Assembly (NCBI GenBank): GCA_951812925.1
Contig: OX638370.1
Location: 80,210,004 to 80,274,003 of the forward strand
Length of the DNA: 64,000 nt
Source: Calliopum simillimum
Taxonomy: Eukaryota > Arthropoda > Insecta > Diptera > Lauxaniidae
Direction: 5' to 3'
Both the position numbers and the translations under genes were made by a program. The notes under the pieces are model-generated. The model had not been told where the DNA came from and ran no database searches. It saw only the letters and a program-made list of their open reading frames with translations. Of the stretch, positions 35,429-47,500 are shown piece after piece (the stretch's first letter is position 1; every line of letters starts with the position of its first letter).

Positions 35429-35608
35429 TGGTTTCAAAATATCACATTGCAAACGTGTAAACTTCATTTCAGCGGACGTCTGAAAAAAAAGGAAATATTT
35501 TTCGTAAGAGCACATTGTAAAATAATATAAGAATTTGTTTAGTGCAACCATTGAAAGTATCCCTAAGAGAAATGCAGCTAAGAACAATAGAACAATGCGT
35601 TGCAACAT
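35429..35608 (-). pseudogene. DUF1091 gene, unit-1 copy: exon 1 and 5' part of exon 2
   Basis: ATG at 35608 begins MLQRIVLLFLAAFLLGILSM, a clear signal peptide, then a possible 69-nt intron (35480-35548, GTTGCA...TTTTTTCAG) or an in-frame read-through, then TSAEMKFTRLQCDILKP up to the retrotransposon border. Past the border the frame runs into LTR sequence, so a transcript would give a short truncated secreted peptide. The gene resumes at 24756, 10.67 kb away. Confidence 0.85.
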
Positions 35609-36361
35609 TTTTTAAAATAATGGCAATATTTCTAATGCATGCTAATCATAACTTGATGTAAGCTTTTAGATACAGATTAGGTTATTAAAAAAAAATTAAT
35701 TTCAAATGATATTGCTTATTACACTGGCTTGCAAATGTTAATTTTTTCTTTTTTTTTTTAAATATCTATGACCACTTTTATCAAATAACTCTCTTAATCA
35801 AAAACTGCTTTTTGACGTTTTGAATGGCTTCCTGCCTATACGCGATGTCACCCTTTAAAGTAAAAAGTGTTTAAGTTAATACACGAGGTTCTCCTGGCCG
35901 GGCATAAGATGGTGGTTGTTGTTTAAAACAAGCTATTGAAAATTGTTGGGAAAAGTTTATCGAGCTGCTTCTGGAACTACACTCATATAGAACTAAACTA
36001 TTTTGTATGAAATAAATTCATATTTGTTTAACGTGAGGTAAAATGGAAAGAGACCAAATTAAAGTTTAAATAAAAAGACTACTTGGATCTGATTTTGTAA
36101 ATGAAAATCTGCTTTTCTCACACTGAGAAAAATCCGCGTCATAATGTTTACTCGACTCAGGTGGCAAACAAATTATAGTAATTAACACTAAATTTCAAAT
36201 ATAAATTGCCTTACGTATGAACGAACTATTTGATGGTTCCATGAAGTTATATTTACAAATAAAATATAGTGCAATAATAAAGTAAATTTTACTAGAGTGT
36301 AAGTAGAGTAAACTATACTTTCAGCGAAAAAATCTGTGACCATTTTCAATTTATAATCCTA

Positions 36362-39039
36362 TAGTACAATCATTTGGTAGTTTTACCTGGAAAGTTTTGC
36401 GGGATTTTTGCAAATGAGTTATTTTATAGATTTCGATGTGCTCTTTCAGAATTTCAACTTTGCTACCTCGAGTCGTGTTCGCTCGCGCCGCCATATTGGA
36501 AAAATGGCGTCCAAAATCAGTTTTTTACAAATATCTGTTTAACGGTTACATTTAGAGAAAAATATTGTGGGGCAATATTGTAGCTTATAAAATTTTCTAT
36601 AAAAATGGCCTCTGAATTGTTTTCGTACGACTAATAACTCAGGAGATATCCTAATTCAAAATCTGAAAAAAAGTAAGAAAAAAACCGTTTTTTCAAAATA
36701 GCTCCAAAACGGTTTGTCCTAGAAAAAAGATTTTTCATGCATTTCGTAGAACGTTCAATTCCCTTTAAGAGTCTCTCCGAACTGTTTTTTCGTCTGACTT
36801 ACCGTTCATGAGATATCGCGTCTTGAAAATTATTCAAAATTTAACTTTGTACTATGCTCCATACAATGTTAAATTTTGAATGATTTTCTAGTCGCGATAT
36901 CTCATGAAGGGTAAGTCTGACGAAAAAACAACTCGGAGAGACCTTTATAAGGAATTAAACGTTCTACAAAATGCATGAAAAAATTTTTTTCTAGGACGAA
37001 CCGTTTTGGAGCTATTTTGAAAAAAACCTTTTTTTCTAAATTTTAGGTTTGTTGACAAAATATCTCGTGAACTATAGGTCATGTGAAAAAAAGTAAAACG
37101 TGGCTTATAGTGGAGGTAATTCCCTATAAACAGGTGTTTTTGCTTTGAACGTGTGACTCACCATTCATGAGTTATCGCAATTTTAAGCTCAACACATCAC
37201 TGTGCCTACTCATAAGCGCACGGTGTGCCTTAACCCGTTCTAAATTGGACGTCGTTGCACATCAAATTTTTTTCCAGATTCTGTTTACTTATCGTTCAAA
37301 TGATGTATAAAAAAATTTTCACTCGTGACTCCTCGACTAAATTTTGAGATAATCGCTTTTCCAATTGGGGCATTTTCCCATACAAAAAGAAAAAAAAAAT
37401 TTTTTTAACTACATTAAACAAAAATTAAAATAATAACAATCGATGTGCTTTGCGATGCTTAACGCGAATCCAACCTCAGAATTGCTCTGTCGTGTATAGT
37501 TTATGAGATATTGTAACCTAAAAACCAAAAAAAGTCGTTTTTTGCCATTTTTTGAAGTTATATAACGCGAATCCAACCTCAGAATTGCTCTGTCGTGTAT
37601 AGTTTATGAGATATTGTAACCTAAAGACCAAAAAAAGTCGTTTTTTGCCATTTTTTGAAGCTTTGTAACTATGTAACATATCATTTATTCGTCAAATGTA
37701 GCTTAAATACTTGAAAGCCCTAATCTTTTCCTTTAAAACCTAATTTAAATTGTATTAATATCTTCATGCTTCTAAGAGATATCGTAGACCGAAATATTGT
37801 CAAAACGGGTTTTTTACACTTTTGTGTCTTTTTAGGTTAGGATATCTTTGAAGAAAAAAAAGATATCAACATAATTTAAATTAGGTTTTAAAGGCAAAGA
37901 TTAGGACTTTAAAGTTGCTTACCAGATTAAATGAAATTGAAATTTCTTTCACATTTTAAACATGTTCAACGAACCGACTACTTCTAAGTTCAGCCGTTTG
38001 ACACCCCTAGTGTTGTCACGTGTATGGCATACGGTTGAATTTTGAAATGGTCGGTTCGTTGAACATGTTTAAAATGTGAAAGAAATTTTAATTTCGGTAA
38101 ATCTGGTAAGCAACTTTAGAGTCCTAATCTTTGCCTTTAAAACCTAATTTAAATTATGTTGATATCTTTTTTTTCTTCAAAGATATCCTAACCTAAAAAG
38201 ACACAAAAGTGCAAAAAACCCGTTTTGACAATATTTCGGTCTACGATATCTCTTAGAAGCATGAAGATATTAATACAATTTAAATTAGGTTTCAAAGGAA
38301 AAAATTAGGGCTTTCAAATATCTGAGCCACATTTGACGAATAAATTATATGTTACATAGTTACAAAGCTTCAAAAAATGGCAAAAAACGACTTTTTTTGG
38401 TCTTTAGGTTACAATATCTCATAAACTATACACGACAGAGCAATTCTGAGGTTAAATTCGCGTTTAGCATCGCAAAGCACATCGATTGTTATTATTTTAA
38501 TTTTTGTTTAATGTAGTTAAAAAAATTTTTTTTTTTCTTTTTGTATGGGAAAATGCCCCAACTGGAAAAGCGATTATCTCAAAATTTAGTCGAGGAGTCA
38601 CGAGTGAAAATTTTTTTATACATCATTTGAACGATAAGTAAACAGAATCTGGAAAAAAATATGATGTGCTACGACGTCCGATTTAGAACGGGTTAAGGCA
38701 CACCGTGAGCGGCATGCACAATTTACTAATTTTGAATTAGGATATCTCCTGAGTTATAAGTCGTACGAAAACAATTTAGAGGCCATTTTTATAGAAAATT
38801 TTGTAAGCTACAATATTGCGCCACAATATTTTTCTCTAAATGTAACCGTTAAAGAGATATTTGTAAAAAACTGATTTTGGACGCCATTTTTCCAATATGG
38901 CGGCGCGAGCGAACACGACTCGAGGTAGCAAAGTTGAAATTCTGAAAGAGCACATCCAAATCTATAAAATAACTCATTTGCAAAAATCCCACAAAACATT
39001 CCAGGTAACATCATTTTATTCTCCTAAATGATTGTACTA
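36362..39039. mobile_element. Asymmetric foldback element with CTA duplication (2.68 kb)
   Basis: Ends TAGTACAATCATTTGG and CCTAAATGATTGTACTA, flanked by CTA at 36359-36361 and 39040-39042; unit 2 has a single CTA there (ATTCTAGTAAG, about 61866). Arms 36362-36660 / 38740-39039 and 37215-38000 / 38010-38705 pair. The left arm carries an extra ~560-bp block (36660-37215), itself a hairpin, and a tandem 105-bp repeat (37459-37668) that is single in the right arm. No transposase; ORFs at 36374 and 38808 are the two arms. Confidence 0.8.
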
Positions 39040-39173
39040 CTAGTAAGAATTTAATTTATTTTTGTCACTAAAACTGTCACGGAGAAAAATGTGTGTCATA
39101 ATTTTTACTTTACTCGAGAAGTCAAAAAATTAAAGCAATTGACACTAAATTTCAAAAATAAATTACCTTACCT

Positions 39174-39554
39174 TATATGGGGCTGTCCATGATTTATGTC
39201 AAACGAATTTCAGGATTTTTGGACCCCTTTCTCCCCCATGTCACACTCTATCATATTTTCATAGTCCCCCTATTTGTGACATCACACTCTGACATTTTAT
39301 ACCTTAAAATTAATTGAAAGATTTTTTTTATTGTAGTTTTAAACTAAGCGATTTAAATTGCTTAAGGCTTAACAATCATAAAGTTTTTTTGTAAACAAAA
39401 TATGCTCGAAAGTTTGGAATTTTTTTTTCGATTTGAATTGTGTGATATCACTCTTTCCAAAACCCCCAGACCCCACTCTGTCACAATTTGTCACAAATTT
39501 GTGAATTCCACCCCTCCCTTAAAAGTGTGACGTAATTTATGCACAGCCCCTATA
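39174..39554. mobile_element. TIR element GGGGCTGTCCAT... (unit 1 copy)
   Basis: TA-TGGGGCTGTCCATGATTTATG at left and TAATTTATGCACAGCCCC-TA at right. GTGACATCACACTC / GTGTGATATCAC motifs are inside. Shared with unit 2 (61969-62594), so it predates the duplication. Confidence 0.7.
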
Positions 39555-39708
39555 ACCATTTTGACCTTATAATTTTTTGTGATTAAATTTTATTTTAGGT
39601 ATGTATCAAAAAAATATATAAACATTCTGACTTTAAAAATCTAGTAAAAATATCTATTTTTGAACAGATATTTGCTTTTTATACAAATTTTATACATCCT
39701 CATCATAC

Positions 39709-39780
39709 GCGCCAGTAGTGCAGAGGCTATGTATCTACCTTTCACACGGATGGACCACGTTTCGAACCCTACTGCGGTCA
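39709..39780 (+). repeat. tRNA-like SINE head
   Basis: CGCGCCAGTAGTGCAGAGGC resembles a pol III box A region and ACGTTTCGAACCC resembles box B, at tRNA-like spacing, followed by TGCGGTCAGAAGG and a T-run. Copies occur at 62718-62790 (GTTCGAATCC, canonical box B) and, split, at 15.9/16.6 kb. A complete tRNA fold could not be drawn, so it is called tRNA-derived rather than a tRNA gene. Confidence 0.5.
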
Positions 39781-39944
39781 GAAGGTTTTTTTTTCTTGTT
39801 GTTTGAACTTTACAGTATGGTAAATATCACGCCATTTTTTCCAAAAAAATTACTAGCTGCATGCATGCTGAATTGACTAAACAGCAAAGTAAAATTTATT
39901 TCATTGGGAAGTTGTCACTATTCTGACTTGAAATTCTGGTAAAA

Positions 39945-40839
39945 TAGAGTAATTTAGGGTAATGTGGTTACCTTTTTCTTTTTTACCAATTTCTACCAAA
40001 GTAATGGTAGTAGGTAAGCTTGGTCAATTTATTTGTATTAGTTATTCTATTGTTTTTACTATTTGATAATTTGTATACTAAAATATTAACATTTTCAAGC
40101 GTGAGGCCAGTTAAATTGAAAGTACCTAAAAATAGCTGAAAAAGAAAAGTGTCGGGTAATGTGGCTCACCCTGCCCATTTCCTAAAGAAGTACCGTTATT
40201 CGCAAATTTTGTTGACTAAAAGTCGAGTAATAATTTTTAAGATTATATTTGCTATGAAATAGCTTTATATTCTTATTAAATAATATTTTCTGGTAAGATA
40301 AACCAAATTCATACTAACATGTGAATAAGTAAGAAGGGTTATCAAATCGCAAAATAGTACTCGACATTACTCAAACTCAGGTATCCTACACATGCAATTA
40401 GCTTTTTAAGGTGTAATAGTAGTCAAAGTTGATATACGGTATATAATGTGGGGTAGTCCACATTACCCAAATACATCACGTTTTTGAAATAATCATTGAT
40501 TATATAAAAGAAATGTAAAATCAGACTTGCTAATGCATTTTTTCGTTGAATAATAGATCCACAATTGCATTAGAGTTATTTGAATTTTAGAAAACTGAGT
40601 TCTGAGGAAGTAACTTAGTTATTCACCAAGTACTACAAATAAGTCAACTTGACCTCACAGCATATGTTAAGAATTTCACACGAATAATTAGCATTATAGA
40701 AAAGCCGAAGAGCGTAGAGAATATGTTTTTCGCTTTTTATTGTGCACAAATAACCAGAATTGTTGTGCAGTCTTTAATATGAGAAATAAAAGGGTGCACC
40801 ACATTACCCGCATAGTCCACATTACCCTAAATTACTCTA
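39945..40839. mobile_element. TA-target element GAGTAATTTAGGGTAATGTGG (unit 1 only)
   Basis: Ends TA-GAGTAATTTAGGGTAATGTGG and CATTACCCTAAATTACTC-TA, with further GGGTAATGTGG / CCACATTACCC motifs inside. Unit 2 reads straight through (GAAATTTATGAG, about 62955), an empty site. Termini resemble the pogo-like element at 7.66 kb in style. No ORF. Confidence 0.75.
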
Positions 40840-42339
40840 TATTAGAAATAAAGTAGCACGTATCATTCTTTTTCTCCGTGTAGCACTGGTAGAAAATACT
40901 TGTGAAAATATGTGCTTTTTTTTCTGTAAAGCAAAGGCATCTCAGGTACCTGACAATTTCGAATTATTAAAAACCTTATTCGAAATCCGTAATACCTAAA
41001 TCATTAAAAAAATCACATAAATTTAAATATAAAATCCATGTTAACCAATGTTACTATTCGAAGAACAATGTGGGGGTGAAACGTGGAATATTTGCTAACG
41101 AGGTTGTAATGGATATTTAATACAGTCACATACTATATATTATAATGCAAATAACATAATTATGGTGTGTATTTATGTAAATAAATATATACCATACCAT
41201 ACACAGTATTTAGGTGTGGTAGGATCCTTTCGCCAAAAAATTAAAAGTAAAAATAAAGGAATAATGGCTCTGCTGGATGTCGTTTTTGTTTTGTTAATGT
41301 AAATAGTTTTGCTCGTAATGTAAGTACTTGTCAGATACCTAATTCACTCTATTACCCATACTTTCTATTTGATTTGTTTGAGGGTAAATTTCAATATGGG
41401 CCAGCCAGTATTGGTCGTTTCTAAAACCTAACATTGCAATTTATTATCTTATTATCTGACTTACACAGGAAGTATAAAAAGACAACTTCGATGTAGCAAT
41501 TAATACTCAAGGCTTTTGCAAAAATAAAGTACCCTGAGTGTAGCCACATAAGTAAACTGTAGTCCTTTATAATGAGCAATCTTATCTTATTATAGAAAGA
41601 AATCAGCAAAGCGCTTTGAAGCAGCAGCACTTATGCATTTTCTTATTCTTAATATACTGCAAACCTTCCACATTAACCCTTTAAATCCGCAATTACTTTT
41701 CCTAAGCTTCATTGATGCTGTGTGTCATTGGCTTTGTTCAAATTAAATTATAGTACCTGGAGACCGATCCCTGCTCGATCAACAATCTAATCTTTTATTT
41801 TAGTCGATGTTTTTATTCATAGCTATTTTTTGTTATGAAATTCGTACCTTTTCACCTCCAATGTTCATGCTTTCAAAATGATAAATTAAGCGATGAAAAT
41901 AATAATAAGAAAAAACTCGAATGGTATAGAAAAAACATCAAGAAATCCATATTTTTTGGTGAAATAGAATGCCCTAAAATAAATAAATGGGATATGCCAC
42001 GCACCAAAAATATTTCGTCTCTTGTATGGGGGCTGAAATATCTTATCTTCAAAGGATCATGCCTCGGAAAGTAAGAGACCTATTGGAAAAGTCCGCAAGG
42101 ATATTTTGATAAAGAAGAGTGTGGCTATTCGACGCCATTAATAAAAAAGGATTCCACCTTTTCTTGTAGAAACGCAATACAACTGAACACAGTGTTTTCT
42201 TCAACTTCAAGCAAGGATATTTCAAAATCCTGTACATATTTATAATGACGGTTCTGCTGATGAAGATCGATTCAGCGTCTAAAAGTACATAGGACTAGAT
42301 ATAAGAAATAAAAAGTTCATTCCAATTTTTTTTTGTGCC

Positions 42340-43192
42340 CGAGTTATTAACAAAAATTTATGTTTTGGTAAAAAAGTGGGCGTGGCAATTATTGAACAAA
42401 GCCCACTTTTCGTTATGCTTTAGATACTCATGATCCAGATTTGCATACCAAATTTCATCTAAATATGTTGTTCCATTTGCGAGAAATAGCATTTAATTTG
42501 TTTTACTTGTATGGGAGGTTCCACGCGTATCGGCGATATTTTGCCCACTTTCAGGTCATAGGTGCTTAATAAAAAGGAGATTGCCTAGAGTTAAATTCAG
42601 AAAGATTGTTTTAGTAGTTTTCTTTTTACAGCGTATTATATTTTTGTGGGCGGTGCCTCGCCCTCCAACGAGTTTTCCAAATAAAACGGCATATAACATA
42701 TTGATACTGGTTTTCAGGAGCAAAATATCTTAAATTTTCATTGAAATTGTTGGAGTCGTTTTCGAGTAATATTGAATCAAAATTTTCAATGGTTAAAAAA
42801 GGGGCGTGGCACTTTTTCGATACCGCTCACTTTTCAGCTTTTGCAAGGCATTGTTGATAAGCAGTACCTTCATACTAAATTTCATTAAAATGTTTTGTAA
42901 GATTTGCGAGAAATAGCATTTAACGTATTTTGCTTGTATGGGAGGTTCCACGCGCAACTGTGATATATCAACCACTTTCAGATCAGAGATGCCCCATAGC
43001 AATTAGGCACCTCACAGTTAATTTCAGAAAGTTTGCTTTATTAGTTTTCTTGTTCTACCATTTTATATTTTTGTGGGCGGTGCCACGCCCTTCAACGAGT
43101 TTTCCAAATAAAACGGCATATAACATATTAATACTGGTTTTCAGGGGCAAAATATCTTAAATTTTCATTGAAATTGTTGGAGTCGTTTTCGA
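42340..43192. repeat. About 425-bp tandem repeat, left part
   Basis: Units end with GGAGTCGTTTTCGAGTAAT at 42770 and 43197. Each carries GGGCGTGGCAC, CTTGTATGGGAGGTTCCACG and TTTGTGGGCGGTGCC(A/T)CGCC. The array continues beyond the BEL insertion at 54207-54840 (next unit end 54630), a 424-427-bp period. Confidence 0.75.
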
Positions 43193-43197
43193 GTAAT

Positions 43198-43803
43198 TGT
43201 TTACGTGGAAACGTAAACGTAAAATAGGCCCCAACTACCATTCTAAAGTTTTTAAAAATTTTACCCAAGTGATTTTTATACGACGGCAACCCTACCCACT
43301 CGCACGGCGAATTTATATTTTAATCTAAAATATGTATTGACTTTAATATGTGCGGTGTTGCCGTCTCACTCACTCTGCTGTGTGCTGGCTGAAAATGTCA
43401 TTCTTACATGACATGAAATTTTCTTCTATCACTTGGATTTCTAACTTCAGCAGCAGCAGTGTGTGCTTTTTGTGCTTTGATATTTTCGATTTTTATAAGA
43501 AAAAAAAGACATTAACCTAACTTAAAACTATTTATCTTTGCCTAGAAATTAACTTAAAACTAACGTAAATATAAAACTTAAATACCTAATAAAAAAAGTG
43601 TTTGTGTTTGACAAAACCCCAAGGGTGACAACGTATACTTTGTATACTTTGCATATACCAGCGCTGCATCTCCAAAGGTGCTAAAGTATACCTCGTATAC
43701 TAGACAAGAAGCCGTGTCGTGTGGAGCACCCCAGTGCTACAGGTAACCTGTGCGTTTTTTAACTATTATATTTAAATATATAAATTTGGTCCCCGACCAA
43801 ACA
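43198..43803 (+). repeat. 5' LTR of BEL element (606 bp)
   Basis: Begins TGTTTACGTGGAAACGTAAA and ends GGTCCCCGACCAAACA. The first roughly 300 bp match the 3' LTR closely; the next ~290 bp do not. Contains CTACAG|GTAACC, a possible splice donor, near 43740. Confidence 0.9.
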
Positions 43804-43805
43804 TT

Positions 43806-43816
43806 TGGTCCTTCGG
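43806..43816 (+). promoter_or_regulatory. BEL primer-binding site
   Basis: TGGTCCTTCGG starts 2 nt after the LTR end, as expected for a PBS complementary to a tRNA 3' end ...CCGAAGGACCA. The tRNA is not assigned. Confidence 0.6.
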
Positions 43817-43965
43817 CCTTCTTTGTGGCCAGTATTTATACACATTTGGAAATAAAAATTTTTTAATTTTTGCACGGCATCGGCCATTTTGTTATCGAGT
43901 AAATTTTACGTGTGATCATGTATTTTACATAAGAAATTTTTCCCGCGGAAATTTTGTAATCGTGT

Positions 43966-44216
43966 TTAACCTTTGTAAGTGTACAAGGTTAACACATACC
44001 CATGTGTTTTTTCTTTTGCTAACGGACAGTTTGTATGTGTGCTTAACGTTTGAAATTGATCAAAGTTAACGCAAACTCGCGAGTTTTTCTAACCAAATTG
44101 TGATATTTTTTAATATCGTGTATTTTAACCTTTGAAGTTGCTTAAGGTCAAAGCGAACACTCGTGTTTTTTTTGAAATTTCTAACCTTTGAAATATTTCA
44201 AGGTGAAATCAAATTA
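43966..44216 (+). promoter_or_regulatory. Series of four related stem-loops in the BEL leader
   Basis: Four inverted repeats built on AACCTTTG...CAAGGTTAA occur at 43966-43992, 44043-44070, 44125-44151 and 44192-44216. The first contains GTAAGT (43975-43980), a consensus 5' splice site, in its loop side. A 31-bp direct duplication (AGCAGAAAGTTTCTCGTG...) follows at 44351-44412. Likely RNA-level elements such as packaging, dimerisation or translation signals (inference). Confidence 0.6.
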
Positions 44217-44544
44217 CCCATTATAAAGTAACCTAAACCACCGCAGAGTATCACGCGTTTATTTTACACCAGTGTACACAGCTTTCGAAACCTTTTTTAA
44301 GAAATTTTTTATAATTTTTTTTTGAAATTTTGTTGACTCGTGACGTAAATAGCAGAAAGTTTCTCGTGTTTTTCAAGCAATAGCAGAAAGTTTCTCGTGT
44401 TTTTCAAGCAATAGAGCCCCATTTTATGAGTTTTTGTGTGACGACATAAGCTTTAACCCTGCGTGCATCTCCGCTTCAAAAAGTTTTTTGCGTGATTATT
44501 TTTGTTTGCTTTTTGGTTCTTTGGCTTAACGTTTCAACATCAAA

Positions 44545-47500
44545 ATGGAACGAAAATTGGAGAAGTACTCTCGCCAAAAATTGAGCGTTTTGAATTTTGC
44601 AGCCAATACCAAGAAAACTAGTAAGGCAAAACAGACCAAAGGTTTCGTAACAACACGCAAGACTCTTCTTGAACAATATTGGAGAAATTTCAAAAAGCTT
44701 TATGATGAAGTACTTGATGAATATCCAGAGGAAGATTCAGTGAAAGCTATGCTAGAGAATGAGGATTTTGATTTAGTAGAATGTTCTTACGTGGAAGCAG
44801 TGTCGGAATTGTGCGACATGTTAGAAGCGCTTGAACCACCACAAGTTCCACCACATATATCCACGGCAAACACCACACTTGACCAAACTCAAGTTATTGC
44901 TGCAACAACAAGTTTGCCGCGAATAAAGATTCCGCCATTTAATGGCACATATTCTCAGTGGTACCCTTTCAAAGATCTTTTTGTTTCAATCGTCACGTCA
45001 AATAATTCTTTAACTAATACTCAGCGGCTTCAATACTTAAAAGACAGCCTTACTGGGGACGCTCGTCATGCTTTAGATAATATTTCAACCACAGAAGCTA
45101 ATTTTACCACAGCTTGGGAACTATTAGAGCGCAAGTACGACAATAAACGTATTATAATCAATGCTTATCTCACTGAGATTACGAATTTAGCTGCAATTCC
45201 AAAAGAATGTGCATCAAGTTTGCGAAAACTTCTTGATGGAGTTACATCTGCAGTACGTGCTTTGGAACAACTTAAGCGTCCAGTTGCACACTGGGACGAT
45301 TGGTTAGTTTTCATAACTGTCCAAAAGCTGGATTCATCTACACGAAAAGCTTGGGAGCTTTCGCTTAATTCAGATTCTGAGGTTCCAACTTTTAAGGAAT
45401 TGATTCGTTTCATGGAAAACCGTACCCAATCCCTTGAAGTCTTGCAATGTTTCGGAGATTCCAAGTCGGAAAAAAAGTCACATACTGAGACAACTCCGAA
45501 GCGCGTACATCCTTTGCGATCATTTCATAACAACGTTCAGGTTCCTAAATGCATAATATGTAAAGATGCTCATCCGCTTCGATCATGCGCAAAATTTCTA
45601 AAGCTAAACGTTCATGAGCGATATTCTTTAGTGAAAAAGCACTGTTTTTGTGTAAATTGTTTAGCATTTAACCATGAAGTGAAAAATTGCAAAAGTTTAT
45701 ACACATGCTCCAAATGTAAGAAAAAACACCATACACTGTTGCATAGGGAAGATATTCCAAGTTCTCGAAAATTTACTAATCATAAAAGTTATGCAAATGA
45801 GCAAACTTTTAACAGAAGTGACAATGCACATAGTTCTGCAGTCACTTATACCTCTACAATACAGTCCACTGTTGAAAAACCGACTACGTCGGAAAATTTG
45901 TCTACGACAATTAACCCTACGGGTACAGTAAACACCCATTTTACGTCAGCCACGAAAAAGGTTATCCTTGGAACGGCATTAATTGACATTTACCATCTGG
46001 GATCAACTTTTAAGGCTCGCGCCTTGATTGACCCTGCTTCTGAATGCAGCTTCGTGTCAGAACGCATTCAACGTATGCTTAAACTTTCGACCAAACCCAT
46101 TTCAGCCCAAGTAACGGGTCTGAATGGGACAATCAACACCTTACCAACCATGAGGGCTTCGTTTCACATCGGTTCTCCTTTGTACCGAAAAAATCCAATC
46201 GAGATGAGTGCACTGGTGGTCCCAAAAGTGACCGAAAATTTGCCATCGCTTAATTTCGACATTTCTCATTTCATAGAAATGCCCTCTTTTGCATTTGCAG
46301 ATCCGAATTTTAATCGTAGTTCCGTTGTAGATTTGCTTATCGGTGGAGACCTTTACCCTACAATACTTCTTGGTGGAGTTCAAAAAAATGTTTTTGGATC
46401 TCTAATTGGCCAAGAAACCATTTTTGGATGGATCCTCACAGGACCAGTGCCAGCTGAGCAACCAATGCTCTCCTTAAAAGTTGTCTCGCATTTTACAGAA
46501 ATAACTCTGAACGAACAACTTAAAAGATTTTGGGAAATCGAAGAAATCCCACATAAATCTTTAGTCTCCAAATCCGATGAAATCTGTGAACAGATTTATT
46601 CAAATACCACAAAGAGAAATGTGAATGGTCGATATATTGTTAATTTACCATTCAAACTAGAATTTCCTAGCTCTAAATCTTTAGGCCAAACGAAATTCAT
46701 TGCTAGAAGCCAGTTTCTACGAAACGAAAAACAACTACTCAAAAAACCAGAACTTAAGTCTGAGTATGACAACGTCATATTAGAGTATTTGGAACTCGAT
46801 CACATGGTCGAAATCGAGCCTAAAAATTTTCAAGAAAATATTTCTTATTATTTACCCCATCATGCTGTGCTAAGGCCAGACAGTGCAAGCACGAAACTTC
46901 GTGTTGTTTTCAACGCATCGTGTCCCTCTTCGAATTCTAATAGTTTGAATGACGTCTTATACACGGGACCGGTACTTCAAAACGATTTAGTCACACTTAT
47001 TCTTAAGTGGCGACTATTCGAATTTGTTTTCAATGCTGACATTCAGAAAATGTACAGACAAATCTTAGTGAACCCAGATGAAACTGCATTTCAACGAATT
47101 ATATTTCGCAAAAATTCAGCAGATGAACTTAAAGAATTTGAGCTAAAAACCGTCACATTTGGTGTTAACTGTGCACCCTATTTAGCGATACGTACGCTTT
47201 TACAATTAGCTGATGATGAACAGCACCGTTTTCCTCTGGGCTCAGCAATTTTGCGTGAGCGCATGTACGTTGACGACGTTTTAGCGGGATCTCACGATCT
47301 TACAACAGCAAAAAACTGTCGTGATCAGCTCAATAATATCTTGCTGTCAGCAGGTTTTGAGTTGAGAAAATGGACGGCAAACTCAAAAGAATTGCTTTCT
47401 GATCTTCCACACGATCATTTATTAAATGCTGAGTTTCTTTCATTAGAAGATAAAAGTTTAGCAAAAACTCTGGGAATTCGATGGAATGCGAAGTCTGATT

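Larger units (their letters stand above)
39078..40880. mobile_element. CACGGAGAAAAAT-ended SINE-bearing repeat (unit 1), with nested elements
   Basis: Starts CACGGAGAAAAATGTGTGTC and ends TTTCTCCGTG, so the ends are inverted repeats. Holds the GGGCTGTCC element (39174-39554), the tRNA-like segment (39709-39780) and a TA element (39945-40839). The equivalent in unit 2 is 61903-63000. Confidence 0.6.
18590..41130 (+). repeat. Tandem segmental duplication, unit 1
   Basis: Begins near ACCATACATAGTATTTAGG and ends near GTCACATACTATA. It aligns in order and orientation with unit 2: 18590-19190 with 41190-41750; 19190-19417 with 56607-56835; 20765-21310 with 56836-57235; 21310-22150 with 57995-58970; 22540-23160 with 59040-59520; 24460-24756 with 60645-60940; 35429-36361 with 60937-61867; 39040-39944 with 61868-62950; 40840-41130 with 62955-63250. 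Removing unit-specific insertions leaves roughly 7 kb. Alignment was by eye. Confidence 0.85.

Noticed and set aside
36374..39014. Two near-identical short proteins on opposite strands (36374-36583 and 38808-39014)
   Set aside because: They are the two arms of one inverted repeat; no domain, and conservation is explained by the palindrome.
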